DNA from: Bacteroidota bacterium
GTDB taxonomy: Bacteria; Bacteroidota; Ignavibacteria; UBA10030; UBA8401
Direction: 5' to 3'
Length of the DNA: 16,932 bases
Assembly: GCA_030824175.1 (NCBI GenBank)
Contig: JAVBYH010000379.1
Coordinates: 1-16,932 of the forward strand
This document shows, in pieces, positions 8,201 through 15,759 of the stretch. Both the position numbers and the translations under genes were made by a program. Under the pieces are notes generated by a model. That model did not search any database. It worked only from the letters and a program-made list of their open reading frames with translations, and was not told the origin of the DNA. How positions within the stretch are numbered: position 1 is the stretch's first letter; each line of letters opens with the position of its first letter.

Positions 8201-9373
8201 CTAGAACGCCGTCACGATGCCGACGGCCGCCTGTCCGTATTTGTTGTCGAAATCATGCGTATACTCGCCGATGAGCCGTATGTTCCTCCTCAACATATAT
8301 CCGAGCCCGAATGTGCCTGCGCTGCAGTTCAGCGATGCAATGTCGGAGTCCACCCAGTTATAGAGCGCGACGCCGTACCATTTGCTCTCGTCCCCGTGCG
8401 GCGTGTAGATGAGTTCGCCGAACATCCCTTCCGTCCTTGTATCGGCGAGTCCGAGATCCGCCTTGTCGTCCATCCTCCGGGCGTACTGCACATTCAGGTC
8501 GAGCTTGTCGCCGAGGCTCAGCGAGACGTCCGGCCCCCACATCGTGAAACTGTTTGTGAACCCGCGGCCGATATTGTCTTCAAGATCCTCCTTGCCCGCA
8601 TACCCGAACGCGCCGACACGCACACCCTCGAAGATGTCCTGCGAAATGCGGCCGAACACGTTCTTGTACGGATCGTCGTCGAATATCTTGAAGCTGTTGG
8701 CGGCCCCGATGCCGGTGCCGTTCAGCACCTCCAGGATGATATCCGTGCCCGTGGGCAGGCCGTACGTGAGCATCACGCCCCTGTCGTACGTGAGATTCGC
8801 CTTCGACATACCGGGCCGTGATCTGTAGATTTGGTAGTCCTGGAACGTCAGCCTCAGCTCGCGCTTGAACAACGGATCGGAGACCTGGAACTGCCCGACA
8901 TAGAGATCGAGATCCTGACCTAACAAATTATTGAACATGACGAATGCGTCCTCCATCCCCGCTACTTCGCCGCGCTCGCTGAAGAAGAAATAGAAATAGT
9001 ACGAGATGTCGGTTGTGAGCTCTCCTCCCGAGAGGAGTTTCAAGAGGTACGGCGCGCTGAAATCCGACACGTCGGATTTCTGATTGTTGTATGTGACGTA
9101 TCCCTCCATGCGCAATGCGAGCGGGATCTCCCTGAGGAGTGACAACTGCTCGTCGCCCGTCGGAACGTAGTAGCGCGGGGCGTCCTTGTCGCCGAGCACG
9201 AATCCGTTCCCCGCAAAGTCGGCGCCGTACGGCTTCAGCCGCGGGAACGGGGAATGACACGTCTGACAGCTCATCGAATACTTGCGCGCAAATGCGGGGA
9301 TCGCCGTCGCGGTTTCCTGAACAAGAAGGAGCGCGAACACAGCAAGGAAGTAATACAGGCCTGACGCTTTCAT
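8201..9373 (-). CDS. Monoheme cytochrome c / outer-membrane beta-barrel protein
   Basis: A 390-residue exported protein. The signal peptide covers residues 1-24 (hydrophobic, ending TATA). One heme site follows immediately: CQTCH (Cys36, Cys39, His40) within the family pattern FARKYSMSCQTCH..FPRLKPYG..F..NGF, which I recognise from predicted outer-membrane cytochromes of metal- and respiration-related clusters. The rest (about 85-390) is alternating polar/hydrophobic strands rich in Tyr, Phe and Gly with short turns, ending VGIVTAF, a terminal aromatic as in barrel proteins. It begins 9 bases after the multiheme cytochrome stop, with AAGGAGG in that gap, so the two are co-translated partners. 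A porin-like conduit carrying one heme at its periplasmic mouth fits. Its electron partners are inferred from gene order only. Confidence 0.82.
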   Translation of the reverse strand: MKASGLYYFLAVFALLLVQETATAIPAFARKYSMSCQTCHSPFPRLKPYGADFAGNGFVLGDKDAPRYYVPTGDEQLSLLREIPLALRMEGYVTYNNQKSDVSDFSAPYLLKLLSGGELTTDISYYFYFFFSERGEVAGMEDAFVMFNNLLGQDLDLYVGQFQVSDPLFKRELRLTFQDYQIYRSRPGMSKANLTYDRGVMLTYGLPTGTDIILEVLNGTGIGAANSFKIFDDDPYKNVFGRISQDIFEGVRVGAFGYAGKEDLEDNIGRGFTNSFTMWGPDVSLSLGDKLDLNVQYARRMDDKADLGLADTRTEGMFGELIYTPHGDESKWYGVALYNWVDSDIASLNCSAGTFGLGYMLRRNIRLIGEYTHDFDNKYGQAAVGIVTAF

Positions 9374-9382
9374 GGCGCCTCC

Positions 9383-10729
9383 TTATGGCAGAATTGTGAG
9401 TTCGGTTGTGTGGTCATTCACCCTGACGATCTGCGATTCGCTCGCTGGCACGCCGAGGAAATCGGCCACGGGCTTCACGAGCAGCTGATAGTTCAGGACC
9501 GCCGTCACGCGCATCGCGCCCGGTGCCGCCGTGTCCGGGACCCTGAACGTGATCGTTTCGATCTTCGTCTCCCGGGGTCCGATCCTGTAGTCCACACCCA
9601 GCGACGCGGTGTTCCATTGCTGCATCGTCATCCGACCCTGCGGGTCGAAGTACGGCATCCTGAAGATCCTGTCGCCGGCCGGGATCCCGTCCCGCTGCAC
9701 TCCCTTGAAGGCGGGATCGTTCAGCGCGATGCCCATGTCCTGATACGCGAGCACATCACCGCCGATGAGGTATTCCTCCCCTGGAAACCCTTTCTTGTCG
9801 ACCTTCACATGGAACACCTGCCCCTTCGCATCCACCGCCTCAACATGCATCCAGACGATCCTGTCCTCCACCGATCCCGACGGAAATTTATGCCCCGTCT
9901 TCTGGTTGAACAATGCGACTGTGAATTTCACCGTCCCGCCCGGTTCGACCTCGCGGATGTCGGGATGAATGCGCAGCTCGACGACGCCGCGCACCTTCCC
10001 GGGATCGTGCGCACCATGGAAGAGATGGAGTTTCGCATCAGGGTATTTTTTGCCCATCGACGCTGTCTTGAATTCGGCCTTCGTCATGTGACAGTCCTGG
10101 CACTGCACCCCCTCCTTGTAATACGGCCCCTCCTTCCACTCGAGGTGCGTCGACTTCACCCAGACGCCGTACGGCGATTTCTCGTTGTGGCAGATGCCGC
10201 AAAAGTCGCCCGTCTTCATGATCGGCGTCACTTCGATCTCGTGCGCCGGAGATTTCATGCCGCCCTCGCGCGTCGCGAATTTCGTCTTCCCCGGCTTCAT
10301 CACGTAATTGAAATTGAACGGCGTGTCTCCCGCGAAGCCCGAGATGCTGTGGCACACCTCGCACGAGACGGACTCGTTCGCCCGCGAATTCTTGCCCGGC
10401 AGCGGCGGCGGAACATCTCCCGACACGAACGACATCGGCGCATGACATCCGTTGCATCCGGCCTTCACTTCGGCAACCTTCGGATCCTTCTCGGCATGCG
10501 GAACGGCAAGCTTGAAATATTCGATCTCGTCCCACTCGTGCGTGTATGCCTGGGACATCATGCTCTGCTTCCACTGCTGATGAAAATCCGTGTGACACGA
10601 TGCGCCGCAGAACGCGGGCTTCTTGAAGTCGTCGTACTTCAACGTGCCGAGACCGGTCTGTCCGCGCGCGGCCGATGAGAGAACGACGAACAGGATGAGC
10701 AATGGGATGTAGTTTCTTCGTTGTATCAT
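9383..10729 (-). CDS. Five-heme cytochrome c (c554-like) with C-terminal beta domain
   Basis: A 448-residue exported cytochrome. A signal peptide covers residues 1-23 (cleavage near AARG/Q). Heme sites are CGASCH (41-46, CX3CH), CNGCH (92-96), CEVCH (123-127), CGICH (177-181) and CQDCH (210-214). Candidate distal His ligands include His50, His63, His78, His195, His237 and His241. The first site sits in the usual FCG.CHTDFHQQWKQSMM block of the c554-like family but has one extra residue. After the heme region a beta domain (about 247-448) carries TGHKFPSGSVEDRIVWMHVEA, seen in many Geobacter-type multiheme cytochromes. AGGAGG precedes ATG 10729. It is 40 bases after the propeller gene and 9 bases before the heme-barrel gene, so it probably passes electrons across the periplasm to that barrel (inference). 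Confidence 0.92.
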   Translation of the reverse strand: MIQRRNYIPLLILFVVLSSAARGQTGLGTLKYDDFKKPAFCGASCHTDFHQQWKQSMMSQAYTHEWDEIEYFKLAVPHAEKDPKVAEVKAGCNGCHAPMSFVSGDVPPPLPGKNSRANESVSCEVCHSISGFAGDTPFNFNYVMKPGKTKFATREGGMKSPAHEIEVTPIMKTGDFCGICHNEKSPYGVWVKSTHLEWKEGPYYKEGVQCQDCHMTKAEFKTASMGKKYPDAKLHLFHGAHDPGKVRGVVELRIHPDIREVEPGGTVKFTVALFNQKTGHKFPSGSVEDRIVWMHVEAVDAKGQVFHVKVDKKGFPGEEYLIGGDVLAYQDMGIALNDPAFKGVQRDGIPAGDRIFRMPYFDPQGRMTMQQWNTASLGVDYRIGPRETKIETITFRVPDTAAPGAMRVTAVLNYQLLVKPVADFLGVPASESQIVRVNDHTTELTILP

Positions 10730-10769
10730 GGCACCCTCCTGATTGGTTGTGGGTCAAATTAACCCGTCC

Positions 10770-12089
10770 TCACTTGATGTATACCATTTTCAGTATCCGG
10801 ATGAAAGCGGCGGCTCCACCAGCCTCCCTCGCGAGCATCCGTATGAAGTAGACGCCCGAAGTAAGATGTCCGGGTGACGGATTGGCGCTTGCGGCCCTTA
10901 TATCGACGGGTGAAAACACGATCCGATGATCGCCGCGATCGGCCATGCCTTGCTGCACCTCGGCAACGACCTCCCCCAGCACGTTGACGACATGAAGCGT
11001 AATGTGCGCCGGCGCGGCGAGTGAGTACCGGATCGTCGTCGATCCGTTGAAGGGGTTCGGATAATTCGGATAGAGCGTGAAGCCGGCCGGTCCCTCTTCC
11101 GCACGACCGTGTGATGTCACAATGCCGCCCTCGTTATAGACCGCCGCCCCCCCGGTGAGCGTACCAATCCATTTGTTGTGGAATTTATCGATGGCGATCG
11201 CAATCACGTGGTTTTCAGGGAGGGGCGAATTCGAGGCAGTGAATACCGTCCAGATCGTCCCGTTCAGCGACACAAGGCCGCCGCCGCTTGCGATCCAGAG
11301 AGTGGCGCGATCGATTCCGAGCGACCGTATGGCCCCTTGCGGCAAGCCGGAATTCATGGACGTATAAATATCCAAACCGCTGCCTCCGATTCTCACCAGC
11401 CTACCTCCGGGTGTTCCTCCCGTTCCCATCCATACCGTGTTTTTTTCATCGACGGCGAGCGCGTACGGAAAACTCGAGATGAGATCAGGATACTCCCTCA
11501 GCCGATAGTTCGTCAATCGCACACCGTCATACTTCCAGACAATGCCGTTAAAGTCCCCATGATTAAAATCGCCCACCCACAGGTTGTCGGATCCGTCGAT
11601 CACAAGGGATTGGAGGGTTCCAATGAACTCCAACGTATCGACCGGCTGTAGCGACGAATTGAATTTCACGACTTCGTGTTCGCTCGCCGCATAATAATTG
11701 CCCGCCTTGTCCTTTACGACCCCCTTGATCAGCTTGCTTGTAAATAGGGTGCCGGCGCTGTCGATGCGCTTCCATTTCACCCCGTCAAAAATTCCCAGGC
11801 CGCGATCTGTTCCGACGAATACTCCTTTCTCATCGGCAAAGAGGGAGTGAATAACGGAGGAGGGTATGTTCGAATTGGTTGTATCGAACACCGACCACGA
11901 CCTTCCATTGTACCGTGCCAATCCCCGTGTCGTCCCGAACCATATTGTACTGCCGCTGTCGACTGCGATCGCATTGATCTGATTGTCCGGAAGGCCTGAA
12001 TTGGCCGTTGAAAAAACGGCCCATTCATCCGGCTGCATCCCGAAGACAAACGATACGCACGATAAATAGCAGATCACTTGGCGGATCAT
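10770..12089 (-). CDS. Secreted seven-blade beta-propeller with T9SS sorting domain
   Basis: A 439-residue secreted protein. A signal peptide spans residues 1-17. Residues 21-320 form seven degenerate propeller repeats of the two-component-regulator type (Reg_prop), each like W.vF...NSGLP...I.aIa.D....iWfGT..GL..ynG; blades begin near 22, 65, 105, 147, 190, 238 and 279. Residues about 336-439 are a type IX (Por) secretion C-terminal domain: FTLYPNYPNPFN, then TTIRYSL, VVNVLGEVV and SGVYFIRMLA. This predicts export through the T9SS and display on the surface. In most Reg_prop proteins the propeller is the sensor of a kinase; here there is no kinase. The gene looks less GC-rich than its neighbours by eye. 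Start 12089 has GGAAGG nine bases upstream; in-frame Mets at 12098 and 12140 are alternatives. Confidence 0.88.
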   Translation of the reverse strand: MIRQVICYLSCVSFVFGMQPDEWAVFSTANSGLPDNQINAIAVDSGSTIWFGTTRGLARYNGRSWSVFDTTNSNIPSSVIHSLFADEKGVFVGTDRGLGIFDGVKWKRIDSAGTLFTSKLIKGVVKDKAGNYYAASEHEVVKFNSSLQPVDTLEFIGTLQSLVIDGSDNLWVGDFNHGDFNGIVWKYDGVRLTNYRLREYPDLISSFPYALAVDEKNTVWMGTGGTPGGRLVRIGGSGLDIYTSMNSGLPQGAIRSLGIDRATLWIASGGGLVSLNGTIWTVFTASNSPLPENHVIAIAIDKFHNKWIGTLTGGAAVYNEGGIVTSHGRAEEGPAGFTLYPNYPNPFNGSTTIRYSLAAPAHITLHVVNVLGEVVAEVQQGMADRGDHRIVFSPVDIRAASANPSPGHLTSGVYFIRMLAREAGGAAAFIRILKMVYIK

Positions 12090-12098
12090 CGTCCCCAT

Positions 12099-12104
12099 CC
12101 TTCC
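12099..12104 (-). promoter_or_regulatory. Ribosome-binding site setting the propeller-protein start
   Basis: GGAAGG on the minus strand lies 9 bases before ATG 12089. It abuts the alternative ATG at 12098 directly, which is too close for that start, so the shorter form beginning MIRQV with a clean signal peptide is preferred. Confidence 0.55.
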
Positions 12105-12153
12105 ATTTCCCTTTTCATCAGTCTGCGGGAATGGGAACATTCCCGGCAGTCTG

Positions 12154-13032
12154 TCAGGGTGCGCTTCCTGTCCGATCGCTTTGTGTGAGATAGTGTTTCA
12201 GTTCGGCCAGGAGCTCATCCTTTGCTCGTTCATCCATGCAGCTTACGCAGCCGTAGATTGTTGATCCCTGTAGTGCAATGGATACCGGCCCGCTGTTCGG
12301 ATCCTGAACATCGAACCAGTCGCCCGCGGATGTGATGCTCTCTCTCGGCACCTTCGAAAAGTATTCGGCGAGCGTCGAATCGGCATCGCTTTTCGATTTT
12401 TTTTCGATGATGAACGCCTTGCATGGTGCGCTCCCGCCGTACGATGCGGTATACACCGATCGGAGGAACCCGTATCCCAGAAAATTCTGCGCAATCAGTT
12501 GCTCGCTGTTCGCCACTTTTCCCTTCGCGGGAAACAGCCGAAGCGCCTGCGGAAGCGCTGCGCCCCGCTTCACGTGCCCCTCGATCCCACGTGCAATCGT
12601 CAGCAGATCGGTCCTGCTCGCACTGTCCGACTGATAGGACGAGAGCCGCAGATAGAACTCACCGGCGGTGAAATTCAGGATGGACGTCTGCTGATACCCC
12701 TGCGACCCGATCGCGAGGAAATTATTCTCCGGGCTTCGCTCCGCGGAGTAGATGCCGAACGCATTCTCCATGTCCCGATGCCTGTAGACTTCGACCTTCA
12801 CCTCGCGGCCGGCACTTGTCTTGTACCGCGCAATGTGCAGGTCGACGAACGCATATTCGAGATAGAGGTCCGCAGCGCCGTCGATGATGTCCCACAGGTC
12901 GTTCGCGTCGTAGACGCGGCTTTCCTGGGACATGGTCCACCCCGGAACCTGCGGGAAGAGCTGTTCCTTGGCGCCGGCGGCACCCGCTGCGAAGAGGAAC
13001 ATACACAATGCGATCATATGAAGCTTTAACAT
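12154..13032 (-). CDS. DUF6599-family exported protein
   Basis: A 292-residue exported protein of unknown function. A signal peptide covers residues 1-21 (cleavage near AAGA/K). The mature start FPQVPGW, then LWDIIDGAADLYLEYAF (46-62), KVEVYRHRDMENAFGIYSAERS (79-100) and IGSQGYQQTS match the pattern I associate with DUF6599. Near the C-terminus is a CVSC pair (Cys262, Cys265), and another Cys is at 204; whether CVSC is conserved in the family is not known from the sequence. It lies 16 bases after the Tat aldo/keto reductase gene and 64 bases before the propeller gene, so it is certainly in the same transcript as the reductase. A periplasmic accessory role for the redox module is suggested by context only. 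Confidence 0.8.
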   Translation of the reverse strand: MLKLHMIALCMFLFAAGAAGAKEQLFPQVPGWTMSQESRVYDANDLWDIIDGAADLYLEYAFVDLHIARYKTSAGREVKVEVYRHRDMENAFGIYSAERSPENNFLAIGSQGYQQTSILNFTAGEFYLRLSSYQSDSASRTDLLTIARGIEGHVKRGAALPQALRLFPAKGKVANSEQLIAQNFLGYGFLRSVYTASYGGSAPCKAFIIEKKSKSDADSTLAEYFSKVPRESITSAGDWFDVQDPNSGPVSIALQGSTIYGCVSCMDERAKDELLAELKHYLTQSDRTGSAP

Positions 13033-13048
13033 CTGCGTATGCCTCAGG

Positions 13049-14263
13049 TTATGAAATGAATTCTGCGGGGACCTTCGTCAGGCGCATGATGTCGCCGATA
13101 CGCTCGGAGAGCGCGAAGTCCTTCGCGCAGACAGCTGTGCATTCCGCGCACCCGGCGCAGGGATCGTCCCCGAGGCCCAGGCTTTTCAAGAGCGTGTGCG
13201 CCTGTTGATTGTCGGCGTACCCGTACGTGTACATGTACGCCCTCATGAGGTCGGGGATCGGCAGTCCCTTCGAACAATTCGGGACGCATTGCTGACATCC
13301 CTGACAATAGAGACCCTCGCGCAGACCGTCGAGGAGCGCCAGGTCCGATTGTTCGGCCTCGGTCAATGCGAGGTCGCGGTTCACGCCCGCGTTCATCGCA
13401 AGCTGATCGAAGTTCGTGATGCCGGGGATCGACGTCGTGATGTTCGCGTCGTTCATGACGAACTTGAGCGCAGCCCTGCAGTTCACGGGTTTCGTCCGCT
13501 CCTTGTCGTGGAATCCGCCGGCCATTGTCTTCATTGCGACGATGCCCACGCCGGCCTGTGCCGCCTCGGCGATCGCCTTCCGCACCTCCGCCAAATGCCC
13601 TTGTTTAAAATTGATGGAAGTAAGCACGACCTCGTACACGCCCGTCTCGATCGCCGCACGGATCACCTCGGGTTCGTTCCTGTGCGTCGACACGCCGACA
13701 TGCTTCGCCTTCCCGGCCTTCTTCGCCTCCGTGACGGCTTCAAGCATTTCAGGCGACAGCACGGCGCTTCGCGAGGAACGATCATGCACATAGAGAATAT
13801 CGACGTAGTCCATCTTCAGTCGCCCGAGGCTGATGTCGAGTTTTTCGAGGAACGCCTTCTTGACCGCGCCGGGTTCGGTCTCGCCGCCGCTGCCGGCGTC
13901 GATGGGTTTCACCTTCGTCGAGATCACGAACGATTCGCGCTTGTAGTCTTTGAAGATGTTCCCGAGCATCTCCTCGTTCTTCCCGTTCTGATATCCGTGT
14001 GCCGTATCGAAGTGGACCATCCCCGCGGCGATGGCCGCCTTGATAAGTGCGGGACTGTCGGCGCGCATCACGCCGAAGCTGACGATCGGCAGTTCGATGC
14101 CCGTCTTCCCGAGCTTACGCGTGATGACGGGCGCCTCGTCCGCCGCCGGTTCGGGCCGCGCGTCCTGTTCCTGCGCGATCAACGGGGATGCGAGCAAAAC
14201 ACCGGCGCCGCCGATCAGCGAATTTCTTAAAAATTTCCTGCGGTCGAAGTCGTTCTGTGCCAT
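13049..14263 (-). CDS. Tat-exported aldo/keto reductase with two 4Fe-4S motifs
   Basis: A 404-residue oxidoreductase. The N-terminus has a twin-arginine signal, DRRKFLRN (Arg8, Arg9), with a hydrophobic stretch and cleavage near PLIA/Q, so it folds in the cytoplasm with its cofactors and is exported. The AKR barrel (about 45-315) keeps the catalytic tetrad Asp86, Tyr91, Lys117 and His160. The C-terminus has two CX2CX2CX3C motifs: Cys320/323/326/330 and Cys369/372/375/379, each able to hold a 4Fe-4S cluster. AKRs with C-terminal ferredoxin-like domains are a known subgroup; the physiological substrate is not known. The start at 14263 has GGAGAAG close upstream. A longer in-frame start at 14407 is rejected because it would run back through the promoter and into the Gfo gene. 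It heads the cytochrome/propeller series. Confidence 0.93.
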   Translation of the reverse strand: MAQNDFDRRKFLRNSLIGGAGVLLASPLIAQEQDARPEPAADEAPVITRKLGKTGIELPIVSFGVMRADSPALIKAAIAAGMVHFDTAHGYQNGKNEEMLGNIFKDYKRESFVISTKVKPIDAGSGGETEPGAVKKAFLEKLDISLGRLKMDYVDILYVHDRSSRSAVLSPEMLEAVTEAKKAGKAKHVGVSTHRNEPEVIRAAIETGVYEVVLTSINFKQGHLAEVRKAIAEAAQAGVGIVAMKTMAGGFHDKERTKPVNCRAALKFVMNDANITTSIPGITNFDQLAMNAGVNRDLALTEAEQSDLALLDGLREGLYCQGCQQCVPNCSKGLPIPDLMRAYMYTYGYADNQQAHTLLKSLGLGDDPCAGCAECTAVCAKDFALSERIGDIMRLTKVPAEFIS

Positions 14264-14267
14264 CGTT

Positions 14268-14274
14268 CTTCTCC
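14268..14274 (-). promoter_or_regulatory. Ribosome-binding site setting the aldo/keto reductase start
   Basis: GGAGAAG on the minus strand, 4 bases before ATG 14263. It places the start just before the twin-arginine signal and excludes the longer frame that overlaps the Gfo gene. Confidence 0.7.
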
Positions 14275-14310
14275 ATGAATGATCGGTTGATAGGCGGGTC
14301 ATCGAATGAA

Positions 14311-14345
14311 GCGTAATATTGGAAGAAATAGTCTTTAAAACAATC
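14311..14345 (-). promoter_or_regulatory. Promoter of the aldo/keto reductase operon, copy A of a shared motif
   Basis: On the minus strand GATTGTTT (14345-14338) contains a -35-like TTGTTT, followed after exactly 17 bases by AATATT (14320-14315) as -10. The block TTCTTCCAATATT and a following CGC are identical to copy B at 15695-15729. The predicted RNA start is near 14308, giving a leader of about 45 bases before ATG 14263. The -35 uses the last two codons and stop of the Gfo gene. Confidence 0.72.
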
Positions 14346-15309
14346 GGCCCAGCACCTTGTCCATCACCCGGTTCGTCATCGCGCCCGTCCTTCCGGTGCT
14401 CGGGCATGTGCCCGTACCGCGAAGCTCGTCCACGATCGTCTGAATGAGCGGCTGTTGTATGTGGTCGGGATGCGGGATCTCGAAGTGATCGATCATGCCA
14501 TTGCTCTCGAGCAGGATCGGCGTGTGCTGAAACGTCGGATACGTGATCCTTCCTTTTGAACCGACGATCTCCGTCACATCGATGTGCTCATGGGCGTTGA
14601 AACTCCACAGTCCGGCGCACTGAACACCGCCCTCGAATGCGAACGCAGCGCTCACAGTGTCCTCCGCCGTGTACAATCCTCCGCGGTTCGACGACGATCC
14701 CGCCGCCTCTACGATCGGGCCGAGGATGTACTGGAGGAGATCGATCATGTGCGCGCCGAGATCGACAAAATATCCGCCGCCTGCGATCGCCGGATCGACG
14801 CGCCACTGATAGGCTCCCTGCAGATCCTTTTCCGACGGCGGCTGATAGAATCGGATGTTCACCCCGCACACCGTCCCGATCCTGCCGTCATCGATGAGCG
14901 ACTTCACATTCAGGAACCGGGGCAGCGCACGCCGATAGAAGGCCGTGAAGAGCGGAACCTTCGCGTCCTCACACGCTGTGATGATCTCAAGGCACTCCGC
15001 ATAGCTGACGGCCATCGGCTTTTCGATGTACACCGGCTTGCCCGCACGTGCGGCGGCGAGCGCGTATTCCCTGTGCGAAGATGGAGGTGTCGCAATGTAG
15101 ACCGCGTCGACATCCGCGTCGGCGATGAGCGCGGCCGCATCGTCGTACCACTTCGGGACGTGATGGCGGCGGGCATAGTCCTCGGCGAGCGCTCCGTTGC
15201 GGCGCATCACGGCCGTGAGCTCCGAACCGATCGCCTTCTGGAATCCTGGACCGCTTTTCACCTCGGTGACATCGCCGCAGCCGATGATTCCCCATCGAAT
15301 TTTTTTCAT
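14335..15309 (-). CDS. Gfo/Idh/MocA-family NAD(P)-dependent oxidoreductase
   Basis: A 324-residue cytosolic dehydrogenase. The N-terminal Rossmann domain has WGIIGCGDVTE (GxGxxT, residues 6-16), AVYIATPPSSH (69-79) and the family EKP motif, VYIEKPMA (93-100). The C-terminal alpha/beta substrate domain contains FYRRALP and GGGYFVDLGAHMIDLLQY, whose Asp and His are the usual catalytic pair in sugar/inositol dehydrogenases of this family. No Tat signal is present. The start overlaps the stop of the DUF6064 gene (ATGA), so the two are translationally coupled. The substrate cannot be assigned. The presence of a second, Tat-exported oxidoreductase behind a twin promoter suggests shared regulation rather than a shared pathway. 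Confidence 0.93.
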   Translation of the reverse strand: MKKIRWGIIGCGDVTEVKSGPGFQKAIGSELTAVMRRNGALAEDYARRHHVPKWYDDAAALIADADVDAVYIATPPSSHREYALAAARAGKPVYIEKPMAVSYAECLEIITACEDAKVPLFTAFYRRALPRFLNVKSLIDDGRIGTVCGVNIRFYQPPSEKDLQGAYQWRVDPAIAGGGYFVDLGAHMIDLLQYILGPIVEAAGSSSNRGGLYTAEDTVSAAFAFEGGVQCAGLWSFNAHEHIDVTEIVGSKGRITYPTFQHTPILLESNGMIDHFEIPHPDHIQQPLIQTIVDELRGTGTCPSTGRTGAMTNRVMDKVLGRLF

Positions 15310-15638
15310 CGTGTCCGCCTCTTAACAACATTGAAATACACCGACAGGCCGACTGCCACCACCGCCGAGGCGACTCCCTGCATCACCGTAAGGGCGCCGA
15401 AGAGATACGCGGCGGGATTGATCGAAGAGAAGAATACCCAATGATAGACGATTCCCGTCCAGAGCCAGAGCACAGAGAGGAACAGCAGAACAAGACGGCT
15501 CGCACGCGGGGAGCGGCGCATGAGCATCACGACCGCCGATACCGCCAACAGGACAAACACCCACTGGGCGGGCCATACGGCATTGTTATACCGGACAAAC
15601 ACATCAAAAAACTCTTCAATGCTGAACGGGATCTTCAT
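15306..15638 (-). CDS. DUF6064-like integral membrane protein, short form
   Basis: A 110-residue membrane protein with four predicted helices: about 24-41, 47-65, 70-82 and 82-101. The N-terminus FSIEEFFDVFVRYNNAVWPAQ and SINPAAYLFGALTVMQG match what I recall as the first half of DUF6064 proteins, which are usually around twice this length. Here the protein ends VVKRRTR and its stop overlaps the start of the Gfo gene. AGGA lies upstream of ATG 15638, and promoter copy B lies about 55 bases upstream, so the gene is real and probably expressed. The function of the family is unknown. Half-length could be a natural short form or an old truncation; the ATGA overlap argues for a stable gene. Confidence 0.75.
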   Translation of the reverse strand: MKIPFSIEEFFDVFVRYNNAVWPAQWVFVLLAVSAVVMLMRRSPRASRLVLLFLSVLWLWTGIVYHWVFFSSINPAAYLFGALTVMQGVASAVVAVGLSVYFNVVKRRTR

Positions 15639-15694
15639 GGCGCGTTCCTGAACTGTGTCTGCCCTGCCGCCGGCGTGCCGGATGCTGATACATG

Positions 15695-15729
15695 GCGCAA
15701 TATTGGAAGAATTCGCGTGTTAAACAATC
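15695..15729 (-). promoter_or_regulatory. Promoter of the DUF6064-Gfo operon, copy B of a shared motif
   Basis: On the minus strand GATTGTTT (15729-15722) carries TTGTTT, a 17-base spacer follows, then AATATT (15704-15699). TTCTTCCAATATT and CGC are shared exactly with copy A, and both copies span 35 bases. The predicted RNA start is near 15692, about 54 bases before ATG 15638. Confidence 0.72.
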
Positions 15730-15735
15730 ATTTTC

Positions 15736-15759
15736 GGCGCGCGCCCCTCCCAGCGCGCC
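15736..15759. repeat. Perfect inverted repeat GGCGCGC/GCGCGCC
   Basis: Seven-base arms at 15736-15742 and 15753-15759 with a 10-base loop, in the divergent region between the DUF6064 and HEAT genes. It is just upstream of promoter copy B and immediately next to a second inverted repeat. Confidence 0.6.

Noticed and set aside
5764..8274. 836-codon open frame on the plus strand opposite trehalose synthase
   Set aside because: It lies entirely antisense to a protein with clear catalytic motifs, its translation has no recognisable domain, and long antisense frames are expected opposite GC-rich genes.
9410..10678. 422-codon plus-strand frame opposite the multiheme cytochrome
   Set aside because: The translation is full of Arg, His and Asp with no domain pattern; the minus strand has five heme motifs and a signal peptide.
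13196..14230. 344-codon plus-strand frame opposite the aldo/keto reductase
   Set aside because: Antisense shadow: the minus strand encodes the AKR tetrad and two 4Fe-4S motifs.
14264..14407. Longer N-terminus of the aldo/keto reductase
   Set aside because: The extension would contain a promoter and overlap the end of the Gfo gene; the Tat signal and the ribosome site mark 14263 as the start.
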